From: an uncultured Blastocatellia bacterium
Lineage (GTDB): Bacteria; Acidobacteriota; Blastocatellia; Pyrinomonadales; Pyrinomonadaceae
DNA length: 64,000 nt
Reading direction: 5' to 3'
Assembly: GCA_946480785.1 (NCBI GenBank)
Contig: CAMLLD010000016.1
Coordinates: 1-64,000, forward strand
The position numbers were made by a program, and so were the translations under genes. Under the pieces are notes generated by a model. The model had not been told where the DNA came from. It saw only the letters and a list, made by a program, of their open reading frames with translations, and made no database searches. This document shows positions 50,659 through 60,657 of the stretch, one piece after another; position 1 is the stretch's first letter; each line of letters starts with the position of its first letter.

Positions 50659-53022
50659 TCACTCGAGTTGCGGACCTATCTTGTCCAACACCATGGAAGG
50701 GATAAAAGTGTGCTTCTGGTAAATTTTAATCAGCGTGTCTTCCGGTACCTCAGCAAACTGTTTGATCTTCCCACCTCCTTCCTTCCAGGCGCTGTCCCAA
50801 AGCATCGCTAGAAACCGGCAACCTTCAGAGATAACCTCTATCGTGTCGTTTCCGAACTTATCCCACAGAGCTTCGGCAATCTGCTTCGGTTTTTGATCTT
50901 TAACAGCAACAAACTCATCAACGATGTCCTGGGGCTGTATCGTGTCGAACGTGTCTTTCATGAGTTGAACGACTGCTACTGCCGCTCCGTGCCCGCCCTT
51001 GATAGTCGGCAATGGACCCTTTTTGGCGATCTTATTCGCCACCCCCAACATTATGTCGGCAACATGGTTATTCACCATGTCGTCCTCGTACGCGGAGTGG
51101 ACGCCCTGCCCCCGTGGGACCATGCCGTCTTTCTTCTCACCGGTCTTACGGTCACGGATGATTCCGGGCACTTGATCGTTTGGGTTGCCATTGAACATGA
51201 ATGAGATATGCAAAGGCTGGCAGGCATCTCCGACGTAATGGGAAACAATGCCGGCGGCGGCAACAAACTGATTGACGTCGCCCGCCTTCACGAACTTCAC
51301 CATGTTCTGATAGAACTCCCAGACGCGGAAAGGCAGAAGACCGCGGCTCTCGTCACTCACCTCCGTGTAGTAAGCGCGCCAGACATCAACGTTTACTCTT
51401 TCGGGTATGACATTGCCCTTTTTGTCCGTGCAGATATCGAGCAAATGATTCCCGGCGGGGATAACGGTACCGTCCGGCAAAGTCAGATCGTTTTCCGTCG
51501 GCTTATCCATGTCGGCGAAGTGGTTCGGGTGCTCCGGCTCGCCGCGGTTCCCGTGCAGCTTGGTTCCGATCTTCCAGACCATATCGGGAACATCTGCCAT
51601 CGGCACAAACTTTCTCTTGCTCAAGCCGTTTAGGTCCTTCTTGTTAATGTCACCCACCTCAAAGCTGATCCGGTCCCTGTTGGCTAGCATGAGTTGCTTA
51701 AGGTTCTTGTTCTTGATTACGTCGCAAGCCTTATTGGCGATGGTGTAATGGCCCACCGCTCCCCAGTAATCTACGGCGCCGATGTCCCAATCGCGTATGA
51801 GATCGACCTCCAGCAGGTTACAGACAGTGCTCAGGCACGTGGCGAGAGCGTAGGGGTACTGCTTCTTAGTTGCACCCTCAACAAAGACGTGGCCGCCCCA
51901 TTGAACCGCGATAGGCAACAGGTCTAATTTTTGGCTGTGTTTCGCATTTTGCCCGGCTGTTGGTCCTGTGTTTTCTGCTTCGGTTTCCAACAACCAAACA
52001 GTCCCCGAGTCTCCGGGCTGCGTTGTGAAAGGCACGTTCTTATCCTCGTCCAGCTTACGCGGGCCGATCAGAAAGTCTGACACGTAATCAAAACCTCCGA
52101 CCGATTTGTACCGGTAAAATAGGGCGTAGATGGTTCCGAATATCCTGCCGGATGCGCAACCGTAAGCACGTACAGGACAACCGATCAGGCGTAGTGAGAT
52201 GTTGTCGATGCTTAGGTCGGCGAGTTTACCCATCTGCCCGATACCGTAGATTTGCGTGGTCCAATAGTTAATGTCTGAGACTTCCACCAAGCCAATGTCC
52301 AGATTGACGTACACGTTTTTCCCCGGCCACTTGTCATAAACCTTTTCGAAAGGCAGCCTGGTGATCTGCTTTCTTGTACTTTTCCCGATCTCAACTTTTT
52401 CCCCGCCGATCCAGGAATAAACCTTCTCCCCGGGAGCACCGCTGACGTGACGGTTCGTCAGCGCATAGACCAGATGACCATCGGAGACCAAACATCCGAT
52501 CGAAGCAACGTGTTCCGCAGCCTGAACGTCGGCGACCACCGGGTAGCCACCACCAATGAGACTGCGGGGAAAGGACAACTGGCCCACATCAACAGCGTCA
52601 CGCACGTTTTCATCAAGTGGTGCTTCCACTACGCAAACCGGCACGACTCTGCCGTCGGGCAGATAAAGCGAGTTCGGCACCATGTCTTCGTAACTGACGT
52701 CACCTTTCTCCTTTCCAAATTTATGAGTATCGATCCATTCTTTGACGAAGACGATGATGCAGGGCCATGAGTAAGGGCGCACTTCTGAATTGTCCAGGCC
52801 GCGTCTGCCTCTATGCTCCGCTGCGCCCTCCTTGTCCGTATCATTTGCTCCGTTCTTCCTGGGTTTTGGCCAAGGCTCGTGCCTCCTGATCAAATAGCGG
52901 CCGACGGCCGTGGCTATCACGTTCTTTTTATGAACCAGATGCAGGTGATAAAGATCGCGGGCGGATAACAGATCCTGCATTGAGAGCATGTTGAAGTCTT
53001 TGTCGATTGTAAGCGGGTCCAT
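50659..53022 (-). CDS. Trypsin-like protease fused to a P1-type zinc nuclease/phospholipase C domain
   Basis: The protein has 787 residues and no signal peptide. Residues about 155-400 look like a chymotrypsin-fold protease: GCLVSDGHLVYALTNRHVSG (His192), NVYVNLDIGLVEV (Asp242) and TTQPGDSGTVW (Ser339). Residues 420-660 match the S1/P1 nuclease and zinc phospholipase C family, with candidates for every zinc ligand: Trp420 and His425 (WGAVGHYTIA), Asp480, His501 (HFADMD), His595 and Asp599 (IVSHYVGDA), His605 (QPLHI), His642 and Glu646 (VHSAYED, with Glu in place of the usual Asp). In known P1 enzymes the Trp is the free N-terminus of the mature protein. Here it is internal, directly after the protease domain. 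The N-terminal 150 residues and C-terminal 120 are unassigned. The fusion is not one I know. Confidence 0.8.
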   Translation of the reverse strand: MDPLTIDKDFNMLSMQDLLSARDLYHLHLVHKKNVIATAVGRYLIRRHEPWPKPRKNGANDTDKEGAAEHRGRRGLDNSEVRPYSWPCIIVFVKEWIDTHKFGKEKGDVSYEDMVPNSLYLPDGRVVPVCVVEAPLDENVRDAVDVGQLSFPRSLIGGGYPVVADVQAAEHVASIGCLVSDGHLVYALTNRHVSGAPGEKVYSWIGGEKVEIGKSTRKQITRLPFEKVYDKWPGKNVYVNLDIGLVEVSDINYWTTQIYGIGQMGKLADLSIDNISLRLIGCPVRAYGCASGRIFGTIYALFYRYKSVGGFDYVSDFLIGPRKLDEDKNVPFTTQPGDSGTVWLLETEAENTGPTAGQNAKHSQKLDLLPIAVQWGGHVFVEGATKKQYPYALATCLSTVCNLLEVDLIRDWDIGAVDYWGAVGHYTIANKACDVIKNKNLKQLMLANRDRISFEVGDINKKDLNGLSKRKFVPMADVPDMVWKIGTKLHGNRGEPEHPNHFADMDKPTENDLTLPDGTVIPAGNHLLDICTDKKGNVIPERVNVDVWRAYYTEVSDESRGLLPFRVWEFYQNMVKFVKAGDVNQFVAAAGIVSHYVGDACQPLHISFMFNGNPNDQVPGIIRDRKTGEKKDGMVPRGQGVHSAYEDDMVNNHVADIMLGVANKIAKKGPLPTIKGGHGAAVAVVQLMKDTFDTIQPQDIVDEFVAVKDQKPKQIAEALWDKFGNDTIEVISEGCRFLAMLWDSAWKEGGGKIKQFAEVPEDTLIKIYQKHTFIPSMVLDKIGPQLE

Positions 53023-53196
53023 GTGTGCTGTACCTCCATCACCGATAAAGGCGAGAATGAACTGTGAGTTGATAATAAAGCTGGCGGAACGAGGGGCTCG
53101 TCAGCAGGAAAGTCGAAGGTAAACGCGGAGACAATAGTCAGGGTAATCAGGGTTGTCAACAATTCCGTTAGCTGAAAAAGATCAGTTGATACGCGA

Positions 53197-53233
53197 GTGT
53201 GGCGGTTTTGCAGTCGCGAGAAAAATAGCCACA
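53197..53233. repeat. Dispersed hairpin element, copy 2
   Basis: GTGTGGC (53197-53203) and GCCACA (53228-53233) pair around GGTTTTGCAGTCG and an A-rich part, closely matching 45266-45302. It fills the 5' side of the beta-barrel-like gene. Nothing else is visible in the 234-bp gap from 53023 to 53256. Confidence 0.7.
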
Positions 53234-53256
53234 GTCAGAAAGCTCGAAATAAAAAC

Positions 53257-54081
53257 GTGAGGCTTACTCCAAAGCACATTCTTATTGCCGCAATTCTGAT
53301 CGTATTTTGGACCACTTTAGCTTTCGCTCAAGAGCCCGATCTAATCAATGCTGATCGGCCTGGAATTGCGGATGGCAGCACTGTCGTTGGTCCAAAAACA
53401 TTTCAGATCGAAAGCGGGATTCAGGCGGAGTTTCGGCGCAACGGGGATAGTCGTGAGCATACGCTTTTCGTTCCCACGCTGCTACGGTTCGGCATTGATA
53501 ATCATTGGGAGATTCGCGTCGAGGGTAATACCTATACTCGAGTTACTTCGTTTCAGTCGACGAGTAAAACAAATCAAGCATCGGGATTCGCGCCGCTGTC
53601 ATTAGGTTTTAAGTATCACATCTACGACTCGAATAACGATCATCAATTCTCTTTGGGAACCATAGTTCGCGTTTTCCCAGTGTGGGGATCGAAAGAATTT
53701 AAAACGCAACACGCGACTGGCGACATCCGAGTAGCGGCTGATTGGAATTTTGCGCCGCATTTGAAACTTTCGTTAAATCCGAATATTGGCGTGGCGCGGT
53801 ATGAAGACGATCAAGGCCGATTGTTTACGGCCGGGCTGTTTGCAGTGACCTTGAATTCTAATCCAACCAAAAAGCTCAACCCGTTTATCGATCTAGGGAT
53901 GCAATGGCCGGAGGAAAAGAATGGCCACACGAGTGCCATTCTCGATGGTGGCCTGGCTTATATCATCGGACACAATGTACAACTCGACGCCAGTGTCGGA
54001 ACAAGAGTGTATGGAGATACAGGCCCCCGGCCCTTCATTGGATTTGGCATTAGCTGGAGGGCCAGATCCAGGCATGAATGA
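53257..54081 (+). CDS. Outer-membrane beta-barrel-like protein (phenol-degradation MetA/transporter type)
   Basis: GTG 53257 is the likely start, giving 274 residues and putting the signal peptide (HILIAAILIVFWTTLAFAQ) at the N-terminus. The upstream ATG frame would run through the hairpin repeat. The mature protein begins DLINADRPGIADGSTVVGPKTFQIESG, typical of the Phenol_MetA_deg/transporter family of small outer-membrane barrels. It consists of alternating amphipathic strands to a C-terminal GFGISWRAR strand. No substrate is evident. It converges with the metalloprotease gene, 20 bp apart. Confidence 0.78.
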   Translation: MRLTPKHILIAAILIVFWTTLAFAQEPDLINADRPGIADGSTVVGPKTFQIESGIQAEFRRNGDSREHTLFVPTLLRFGIDNHWEIRVEGNTYTRVTSFQSTSKTNQASGFAPLSLGFKYHIYDSNNDHQFSLGTIVRVFPVWGSKEFKTQHATGDIRVAADWNFAPHLKLSLNPNIGVARYEDDQGRLFTAGLFAVTLNSNPTKKLNPFIDLGMQWPEEKNGHTSAILDGGLAYIIGHNVQLDASVGTRVYGDTGPRPFIGFGISWRARSRHE

Positions 54082-54101
54082 ATCTCAAATAACTCCGGAA
54101 C

Positions 54102-55643
54102 TCAGTTACCAGCACCCAACAGGAAAACGTCCCAGGCCCAGCGTCCGAGCTGCGCGTCGCTCGTGTCTTTGACTTTAGCCCGATACTTGAACTGGTTTCC
54201 GTATTGATCCGTTTTCTTCGATAGCTTGAAATCGAGGAACAAAGTCTTAAGGCCCATATCACTCAACGTGTGAAGCTCTGTCGGCTCAGATACTCCGTTG
54301 TGATTGATGTCCTGCCACAGCCGAAGCTCTTGAAAGACTGAATCGTTCTTATCGATCACCCCATCGCCATTGCCCCCATTCACCGGCTTATCAAACTCCG
54401 CCAGCGCCAGGAAACCACTCTTCTTCGGAACACTTGGTTGCGGTGTTAAATCTCCAAACATTTCCTGGCCGTTGTCGATGGCGCCGTTTCCGTTGCGATC
54501 GAGCACCAACCAGGCGTCGTCAGTAAAGGCCGCGGTCCATGACAACTGATCGCGCGTACCGTTGCCGTTCAAATCAAACAGCACTCCGTGGCTGACGTCG
54601 GTCATCAGAAAACCATCACCGTTCACGTCGATCAATACTGGTGATCCGCCACAGGTGTCGCATCCGGTGCAAGCGCAATATTGCGAATCGTAGTCGCCAC
54701 CAAATTGATAACAGCGACTCACGAACGAAGTGCTGCGACCACAGCTTCCACTGAGTAGAGCGAGCCCCGTGTAGCATCCGGTCGTGGGATAGGTGCCCCA
54801 ATCGGGTCCGCCGCCACACATCCCAATCGCGGGAGTGAAACCACAAGTGTTATTCGTAAAATTCCAGTAGAGCCCGGCTAATTCGCAGTCCGTTTGATTG
54901 TTTGGTGGCGGGGTTGGACTGGGTGAAGGCGATGGCGACGGTGTCGCGCATGAAGTGCCAAGCGCAACACCGGCTTGTTTGTCTCTGGCGGCGCAGAGAT
55001 CGCACGCATTAGGCCGCCCGGGTGCAGGCAGTGGTTGAGTTCCTCGTAACTGCGCTTCAGACACAGTAGGGTCCGAGTTGAACTGTCGCATGATCGTTTC
55101 AACGCCCGGACACCCGCTGTCCGTGACATCCGTGAATCCCATGATGTGCCCCCACTCATGTGACGCGATGCGATCCTTACCCTCGGCGGTCCAGTTCGGC
55201 CATTCAACCGAGAAAGTCATCAGCATCTTGCCCGGGTTGTTTTGATCGTCATCGACGATGCCGTTCGCGTCACGGTAAAGCGTGGCGCCGCTGATTCGGA
55301 TGCGGACCTTGCTTCCTGACGCTCCTTCTGTAATGACGGTATTGGTCCGTGTGGCCCAATCGGCTGCTGCTGCTCGAAGACGCGAGCGAAAGTCGTCAGC
55401 CTGCTCTGCGGTAAGGAACGATGTGCCTACTATTTGATCGTTGTCGAACCAGTAAGTGATTGGGGCGGTAACCTTATGAGTTGAAACTCCTATAATTCCA
55501 TCACACTGGTAGTAAGTCGTGCAGGACGTTTGTGCATGCGTGGCGAGCAACGACACAATCGCCAGCAACAGCACAATGCTGAGCGTGATTATTAGACGTG
55601 GTGTGATGAGCCTGGACGTCGACTTAGTAGGAGAGTCGTTCAT
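54102..55643 (-). CDS. Exported metzincin-like metalloprotease with calcium-binding C-terminus
   Basis: The protein has 513 residues with an N-terminal signal anchor ([22 protein letters not shown]). The zinc site is [12 protein letters not shown]: His162, Glu163, His166 and, at the third position, Asp172 in place of the more common His, as in snapalysin-type enzymes. A Ser-Pro linker (about 235-250) leads to a cysteine-rich segment (about 255-335) and then calcium-loop repeats ([55 protein letters not shown]) resembling VCBS/dockerin-like loops. It probably acts outside the cell and needs calcium. It is followed upstream on the same strand by an unknown exported protein gene. Confidence 0.85.
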   Translation of the reverse strand: MNDSPTKSTSRLITPRLIITLSIVLLLAIVSLLATHAQTSCTTYYQCDGIIGVSTHKVTAPITYWFDNDQIVGTSFLTAEQADDFRSRLRAAAADWATRTNTVITEGASGSKVRIRISGATLYRDANGIVDDDQNNPGKMLMTFSVEWPNWTAEGKDRIASHEWGHIMGFTDVTDSGCPGVETIMRQFNSDPTVSEAQLRGTQPLPAPGRPNACDLCAARDKQAGVALGTSCATPSPSPSPSPTPPPNNQTDCELAGLYWNFTNNTCGFTPAIGMCGGGPDWGTYPTTGCYTGLALLSGSCGRSTSFVSRCYQFGGDYDSQYCACTGCDTCGGSPVLIDVNGDGFLMTDVSHGVLFDLNGNGTRDQLSWTAAFTDDAWLVLDRNGNGAIDNGQEMFGDLTPQPSVPKKSGFLALAEFDKPVNGGNGDGVIDKNDSVFQELRLWQDINHNGVSEPTELHTLSDMGLKTLFLDFKLSKKTDQYGNQFKYRAKVKDTSDAQLGRWAWDVFLLGAGN

Positions 55644-55681
55644 TGCGTTTTCCTGCGTACATGACCCTGATCACTTCCGGT

Positions 55682-56461
55682 TTAGCGATTGAGCTCCGCT
55701 GCAAGTGTGTCGAGATTCAGTTTACGGAAGCTCGATTTGATTTCCTGGTTATCAGCGAGCGGTCTTAGTGACTTGTTTTCATCAACCGCGACGGCGCCGA
55801 AAATCCCATAACTAAAAACATAAGCTTTGTAGTCAGGGCTCCAGTTGAGAAAGAAAACGTACTGGTGGCCCGGCACTAAGGCGTCGTAACCCTTTACCTT
55901 GACGGTGGCCTTGTGACCATTCACATCGACGACGCCGCCGTTGCGCGCAATCTTCAAAGGCGTGGTAAGTGCGGACGGAGCTAACCTGTCGGCGGGAGGC
56001 ATTCTTTCGAGCGTCGTGTTCTTGAAGATGCGCTGAACTTCGACCTCGTACTCGGTGGTAATAATGTCGCCATACTCGAGCCTCGCATCCCCTGACTCGT
56101 CGAAGTAGGATTTTATGTTCGTAATTTTCCCCAGGATGATGGCGGACGCTCCATTTGTGAGGGTTGGCAGATCCACAGATCCGAGGTTGGATTCGGCTGT
56201 GCTTTCAACCTCGACATCGCGCTCGAGCGCCCGTTGCTTAAGACTCTTCGGACGACCATTATCCTGCCGGGGAGTGACCGGACTCCCGTTAGGAGTGGTT
56301 GCAAGGGGCGCTCCGGTTGGGAGCGGCCTCGCATACGACTTGAAAATCGCGCGTGCGCTGATGACCGATAGCAATGTCAAAGCGCAAAGCAACGCTCCGA
56401 TTGCTAGAGACCTGAAGACGAGAGACCTAAAGAATAGTCCTTCTTTGTTTGTTCTGAACAT
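55682..56461 (-). CDS. Membrane-anchored or exported protein of unknown function
   Basis: ATG 56461 with an AGGAG site 8 bp before it is the clear start, giving 259 residues. An N-terminal hydrophobic helix (LAIGALLCALTLLSVISARAIF) is followed by a Pro/Gly linker. A beta-rich domain follows, including GASAIILGKITNIKSYFDESG, TTEYEVEVQRIFKN and GHQYVFFLNWSPDYKAYVFSYGIFGAV. The pattern resembles OB-like exported proteins found beside secreted proteases, but I do not recognise the family. It lies 38 bp upstream of the metalloprotease gene, so the two are probably an operon and may form an enzyme and inhibitor or chaperone pair. This is inference from position alone. Confidence 0.72.
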   Translation of the reverse strand: MFRTNKEGLFFRSLVFRSLAIGALLCALTLLSVISARAIFKSYARPLPTGAPLATTPNGSPVTPRQDNGRPKSLKQRALERDVEVESTAESNLGSVDLPTLTNGASAIILGKITNIKSYFDESGDARLEYGDIITTEYEVEVQRIFKNTTLERMPPADRLAPSALTTPLKIARNGGVVDVNGHKATVKVKGYDALVPGHQYVFFLNWSPDYKAYVFSYGIFGAVAVDENKSLRPLADNQEIKSSFRKLNLDTLAAELNR

Positions 56462-56650
56462 TCGATCTCCTGATGTAGCGACTTGTAAGGACGCGATAAC
56501 GAGTCGGGGGGATGTGTGAACGCCCCAAATATACTGCATCACACCGCTGAGGAACAGGTGCGAGACAGTGTAGACAAACTCCCGGTTGAATGACGCAGCA
56601 TACATCTGCCGCTTCAAGTTCGGAGAGCTATAAACGTTCGCTTCCTGGCT

Positions 56651-57913
56651 TCACATCGTAACGAACATCGCTATCGCAGCAGCAGCCATGATTGCAGCGG
56701 TGGCCCAGCCAAAAATTTTCAAGATCGTGGAATTCACGTGCTTGCCCATTATTTTCTTTGAGCTGGTAAGTAACACTACTATGACAATCAGCGGCGCAGC
56801 CAGCACTCCATTCAGCACTGCCGACCAGAACAACATTTTCACGGCATCGATTCTCAGGTAGTCGAGTGCCAACCCAAGCAACATCGCAGCGGCGATCACT
56901 GCATAAAACTTCTTTGCCAAAGGTGGACGAGCTTCAAGTGTGCCGCGCCAGGCGCCGGCCTCTGCCACGGCGTAAGCCGCGGCCCCGGCAAGCACCGGAA
57001 TCCCCAGCATACCCGTTCCGATCAAGCCGATCGTAAACAGAAGATAAGCACCGTTGCCGGCGAGCGGACGTAAGGCTTCGGCCGCTTGTTGTGCAGTGGC
57101 GATGTTGGTATGCCCCTGCGCGTGTAAGGTCGCGGCAGTCGTCAGAATGATGAAATACATGACCAGATTGGAGAAGAACATTCCAGTGATCACGTCCCTG
57201 CGAGACCGACGCAATTCTTCAGTAGTTGCACCCTTTCTTTCGCCGACCGTGGTCCGGCCCATCTTTCGCTCCTCTTCAACTTCCTGTGATGCCTGCCAGA
57301 AAAACAGGTAGGGAGAGATGGTAGTCCCAAGGATGCCAACAAAGGTCGCCAGGTACTCGCTTGACCATTCGATGTGCGGAATCACAGTCGAACGGAAAAC
57401 GAGTTTCCAGTCCGGATGGACCAGGAAAGCGGTGATCACATACGAGAACAACACGAGCGTCAGCCACTTAAAGACTTGCACGATCCGCCGGTACGAGGTC
57501 CAAAACAATAACGAGGTTATGAGTGTAGCGAAAATCGGCGTCCAGATAAGCGAAGTCACGCCGGTCATCATTTCCGATGCTGCCGCCATCCCGCCGAGGT
57601 CTGCGCCAATGTTGAATACATTCGCGACGATCAATAGCGCACAAGCGCTCCAGAGAATCCAGCGTGGATAATTTCGCCGCAACACGCCGGCGAGACCGCG
57701 GCCTGTGACCATGCCGAGGCGAGCGCACATCATCTGGACCGCTGACATTAACGGGAACGAAAAAAGCGCGGTCCATAGTGGCGCATAGCCAAACGCAGCT
57801 CCGGTAACCGAGTAGGTAGAAATCCCGGACGGATCGTCATCTGCCGCGCCGGTGATCAAGCCTGGTCCTAACTCGGAGAAGAAGCGACGGACGCGACGGG
57901 GTGTGATAGCCAT
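56651..57913 (-). CDS. Nramp-family metal transporter with variant metal-site motif
   Basis: The protein has 420 residues with about 11 membrane helices. Helix 1 reads PGLITGAADDDPSGISTYSVTGAAFGY. The canonical manganese/iron Nramp motif is DPGN, here DPSG. Helix 6 has GLIGTGMLGIPVLAGAAAYAVAEA in place of the usual MPH-type site. Such members belong to the wider Nramp-related group, some of which carry other divalent or trivalent ions such as magnesium. The ion cannot be told here. It lies 4 bp downstream of the asparaginase gene in the gltX-glnS-ansA series. Confidence 0.88.
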   Translation of the reverse strand: MAITPRRVRRFFSELGPGLITGAADDDPSGISTYSVTGAAFGYAPLWTALFSFPLMSAVQMMCARLGMVTGRGLAGVLRRNYPRWILWSACALLIVANVFNIGADLGGMAAASEMMTGVTSLIWTPIFATLITSLLFWTSYRRIVQVFKWLTLVLFSYVITAFLVHPDWKLVFRSTVIPHIEWSSEYLATFVGILGTTISPYLFFWQASQEVEEERKMGRTTVGERKGATTEELRRSRRDVITGMFFSNLVMYFIILTTAATLHAQGHTNIATAQQAAEALRPLAGNGAYLLFTIGLIGTGMLGIPVLAGAAAYAVAEAGAWRGTLEARPPLAKKFYAVIAAAMLLGLALDYLRIDAVKMLFWSAVLNGVLAAPLIVIVVLLTSSKKIMGKHVNSTILKIFGWATAAIMAAAAIAMFVTM

Positions 57914-57917
57914 GCGA

Positions 57918-58970
57918 TCAGGAATTATTATTCATCTCACCGATATACACGTGCATCATCGACTCTGCCACAAAACGCATCTTCTCCTCAGCTTGCAGTC
58001 CCTGGCCATTCGCCTGCGCCAACACCCAGCGGAATTTTGCCACCGCCGCAGCGCTCGTCATGTTTCCGGTAGGAATAGCGCCGGCCTCACGCGCTCTCAC
58101 GCCAGGCTCGTACGCGGTGGTAGTAGTTGAGTTTGCCGGAAACTGACTGGTAAGAATCACCGGTATGCCGCGCGTGTGTACCGCCTCTTCGATCAATTCG
58201 ATAAAGGAAAAGACGCCTTGAGTGGGAACGTTACCCGCGCCGAAGGATTTAAGGATCAAACCTTTACACGATCCGGTTTGAATGATCGGCCTGACCAGTT
58301 CCGACTCGAGACCAGGAATGAGCTCGATTTCAATAACACCGGTTTCAAAATCAGGCTTGAACGTGCTCGAGTTCATGCCTCGCGATTGTTTATTCGACTG
58401 CGTGAAGGCGAGGGGCTGCACATCGATTTTTTCGGTGATGTAAGCCAGCGGCGGAAAGGCTGGTGATTCAAAGGCCGCGAATTTTCTCTCGTCTACTTTT
58501 TGTGTTCTGCAGGCCCTGAACACATAATCGCCGAAACTTATTACGACTTCGGCGAGTTCGGTAACAGCTACGCGACACGCATTGATCAGGTTGCGTCGCG
58601 CGTCGCCTCCGAGTAAAGCCGGAACTGCCTGGGCGCCGGTAAACACAACCGGGAAATTTAGTTCCTGGCCCAACGCGAAAGCCACTGCCGAAGAACAGAA
58701 ATGCATGGTGTCAGTTCCATGCGCTACGACAAACCCCTTGTAGTTCGCGTTCCGACGTTCGTAAATCGCGCGTGCTATGTTCGACCAATCGATCGGCGTG
58801 ATGTTTGTACTGTCCTTATTCGACAGCACAACAAGATCGATCTCCACGAAGCTCCTGAGTTCAGGCGCAATATCCAGGAACTCATCGACTGACAGCGCCG
58901 GCCTGAAAACACCGGCGACCTCTTTCATCCCGATGGTGCCACCTGTGTAAATGAGACAGACTCGGTCCAT
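57918..58970 (-). CDS. ansA: L-asparaginase (type I-like)
   Basis: ATG 58970 gives 350 residues and starts just before the conserved VCLIYTGGTIGMKE with the nucleophilic Thr. A longer frame would overlap glnS. The second catalytic block is VVAHGTDTMHFCSSAVAF, and the C-terminal half has the asparaginase GAGNVPTQG and VILTSQFP strands. There is no signal peptide, so it is a cytosolic type I enzyme that hydrolyses asparagine to aspartate and ammonia. It begins 10 bp after the glnS stop and ends 4 bp before the Nramp gene, so it is part of a gltX-glnS-ansA-Nramp transcript. Confidence 0.92.
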   Translation of the reverse strand: MDRVCLIYTGGTIGMKEVAGVFRPALSVDEFLDIAPELRSFVEIDLVVLSNKDSTNITPIDWSNIARAIYERRNANYKGFVVAHGTDTMHFCSSAVAFALGQELNFPVVFTGAQAVPALLGGDARRNLINACRVAVTELAEVVISFGDYVFRACRTQKVDERKFAAFESPAFPPLAYITEKIDVQPLAFTQSNKQSRGMNSSTFKPDFETGVIEIELIPGLESELVRPIIQTGSCKGLILKSFGAGNVPTQGVFSFIELIEEAVHTRGIPVILTSQFPANSTTTTAYEPGVRAREAGAIPTGNMTSAAAVAKFRWVLAQANGQGLQAEEKMRFVAESMMHVYIGEMNNNS

Positions 58971-58980
58971 GTGAGTTGGC

Positions 58981-60657
58981 TCAAGTACCTGCGCGTTTTT
59001 CAATCTTGGCCCACGTATCGCGCAGACCTATCGTCCGATTGAACACCAGCTCATTTCTCGAATCGCGGTCAACGCAATAATATCCGAGTCGTTCAAACTG
59101 ATACTTAGTCCCCGGCGCTGCGTCTCGCAAACTCGGTTCTACTTTGCAATCGCGCAATACCTGCAATGAATCAGGATTGAGGTTATCGGTAAAATCGTGT
59201 CCCTCTTCGACCTCGTTCGGATCCTCTTTAACAAAAAGATTGTCGTAAAGACGAACCTCCGCCGGCAACGCGTGCTCCGCTGAAACCCAGTGCAGCGTCG
59301 ACTTTACTTTTCGACCATCAGGCGTGTTACCGCCGCGCGTAGCCGGATCGTAAGTGCAACGGAGTTCTACAATCCTGCCGCTATCATCTTTGATAACTTC
59401 TTTGCAGGTGATTAAATAGGCATAACGGAGACGCACTTCGCGACCAGGCGCGAGCCGGTAAAACTGCTTCGGCGGGTCTTCACGAAAATCATCTTCTTCA
59501 ATATACAGCGTCTTGGAAAATGGAATCTTTCTTGTTCCCGCGGCAGCGTCTTCGGGGTTGTTGATAGCATCCATTTCTTCGACCAACCCATCGGGATAGT
59601 TTTCGATTACGACGCGCAACGGCTTCTGCACACACATCACGCGCGGAACAATCTGATTCAGGTGTTGCCGCAGAAAGTATTCGAGCTGCTGCAACTGAGT
59701 AATGCCGTTAGTCTTCGAGACACCAACACTCCCGATGAAGTTTCGAATAGCTTCGGGCGTGTAACCGCGCCGGCGCATGCCCGAGAGCGTCGGCATGCGC
59801 GGATCGTCCCAACCTTCGACGTGTCCTTCTTCAACCAATTTCAGTAGCTTGCGTTTGCTAAGCAGAGTATGAGTGAGGGCCAGCCGGTCAAACTCGTATT
59901 GCCGCGAAGGAAAAATGCCAAGCTGCTCGATGAACCAATTGTATAGCGGACGATTATTGTCGAACTCCAGCGTGCACATGGAGTGTGTTACGCGTTCGAT
60001 CGAATCCGATTGCCCGTGCGCGTAATCGTACATCGGGTAAATGCACCATTGACTGCCCGTACGATGGTGGTCCATATGCAGGATGCGATACATGACCGGG
60101 TCGCGGAAATTGAGATTCGGCGAGCTCATGTCGATCTTCGCGCGCAGCGTGCGCGAGCCGTCCGGGAACTCTCCCTTTTTCATGCGCTCAAACAGATCGA
60201 GGTTCTCTTCAACAGAACGATTGCGGTAGGGACTTTCCCTGCCCGGCTCGGTTAACGTGCCGCGATACTCGCGAATTTCATCGGCGCTGAGATCGCAGAC
60301 GAAAGCTTTCCCGGCCGTGATTAACTGAATGGCCCACTCGTATAGCTGCTGAAAATAATCCGAGGCGTAGAAGAGTCCGTCCCACTGAAAGCCCAGCCAG
60401 CGCACGTCCTCCATGATGGCGTCAACGTACTCGGTTTCTTCTTTTGAAGGATTGGTATCGTCGAAACGCAAATTACACTTGCCGCCAAACTCCGCCGCCA
60501 ACCCGAAGTCGAGACAGATCGCTTTCGCATGGCCGATGTGCAAGTAGCCGTTTGGTTCGGGAGGAAATCGGGTTTGTACACGCCCGCCGTACTTACCGCT
60601 TTTGATGTCTTCGATGATGACGTCTCTAATAAAATTAGAGGGTGACTGCTCTGACAC
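58981..60657 (-). CDS. glnS: Glutaminyl-tRNA synthetase
   Basis: The protein has 558 residues, normal for bacterial GlnRS. The class I signature is [22 protein letters not shown], followed by [13 protein letters not shown]. The GlnRS-type acceptor region [12 protein letters not shown] and the KMSKS-equivalent [11 protein letters not shown] come next. The anticodon-binding beta-barrels cover the last 200 residues ([11 protein letters not shown]). It charges tRNA-Gln directly, so this organism should not depend on GatCAB for Gln-tRNA. The start lies 23 bp inside the end of gltX. Confidence 0.97.
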   Translation of the reverse strand: MSEQSPSNFIRDVIIEDIKSGKYGGRVQTRFPPEPNGYLHIGHAKAICLDFGLAAEFGGKCNLRFDDTNPSKEETEYVDAIMEDVRWLGFQWDGLFYASDYFQQLYEWAIQLITAGKAFVCDLSADEIREYRGTLTEPGRESPYRNRSVEENLDLFERMKKGEFPDGSRTLRAKIDMSSPNLNFRDPVMYRILHMDHHRTGSQWCIYPMYDYAHGQSDSIERVTHSMCTLEFDNNRPLYNWFIEQLGIFPSRQYEFDRLALTHTLLSKRKLLKLVEEGHVEGWDDPRMPTLSGMRRRGYTPEAIRNFIGSVGVSKTNGITQLQQLEYFLRQHLNQIVPRVMCVQKPLRVVIENYPDGLVEEMDAINNPEDAAAGTRKIPFSKTLYIEEDDFREDPPKQFYRLAPGREVRLRYAYLITCKEVIKDDSGRIVELRCTYDPATRGGNTPDGRKVKSTLHWVSAEHALPAEVRLYDNLFVKEDPNEVEEGHDFTDNLNPDSLQVLRDCKVEPSLRDAAPGTKYQFERLGYYCVDRDSRNELVFNRTIGLRDTWAKIEKRAGT

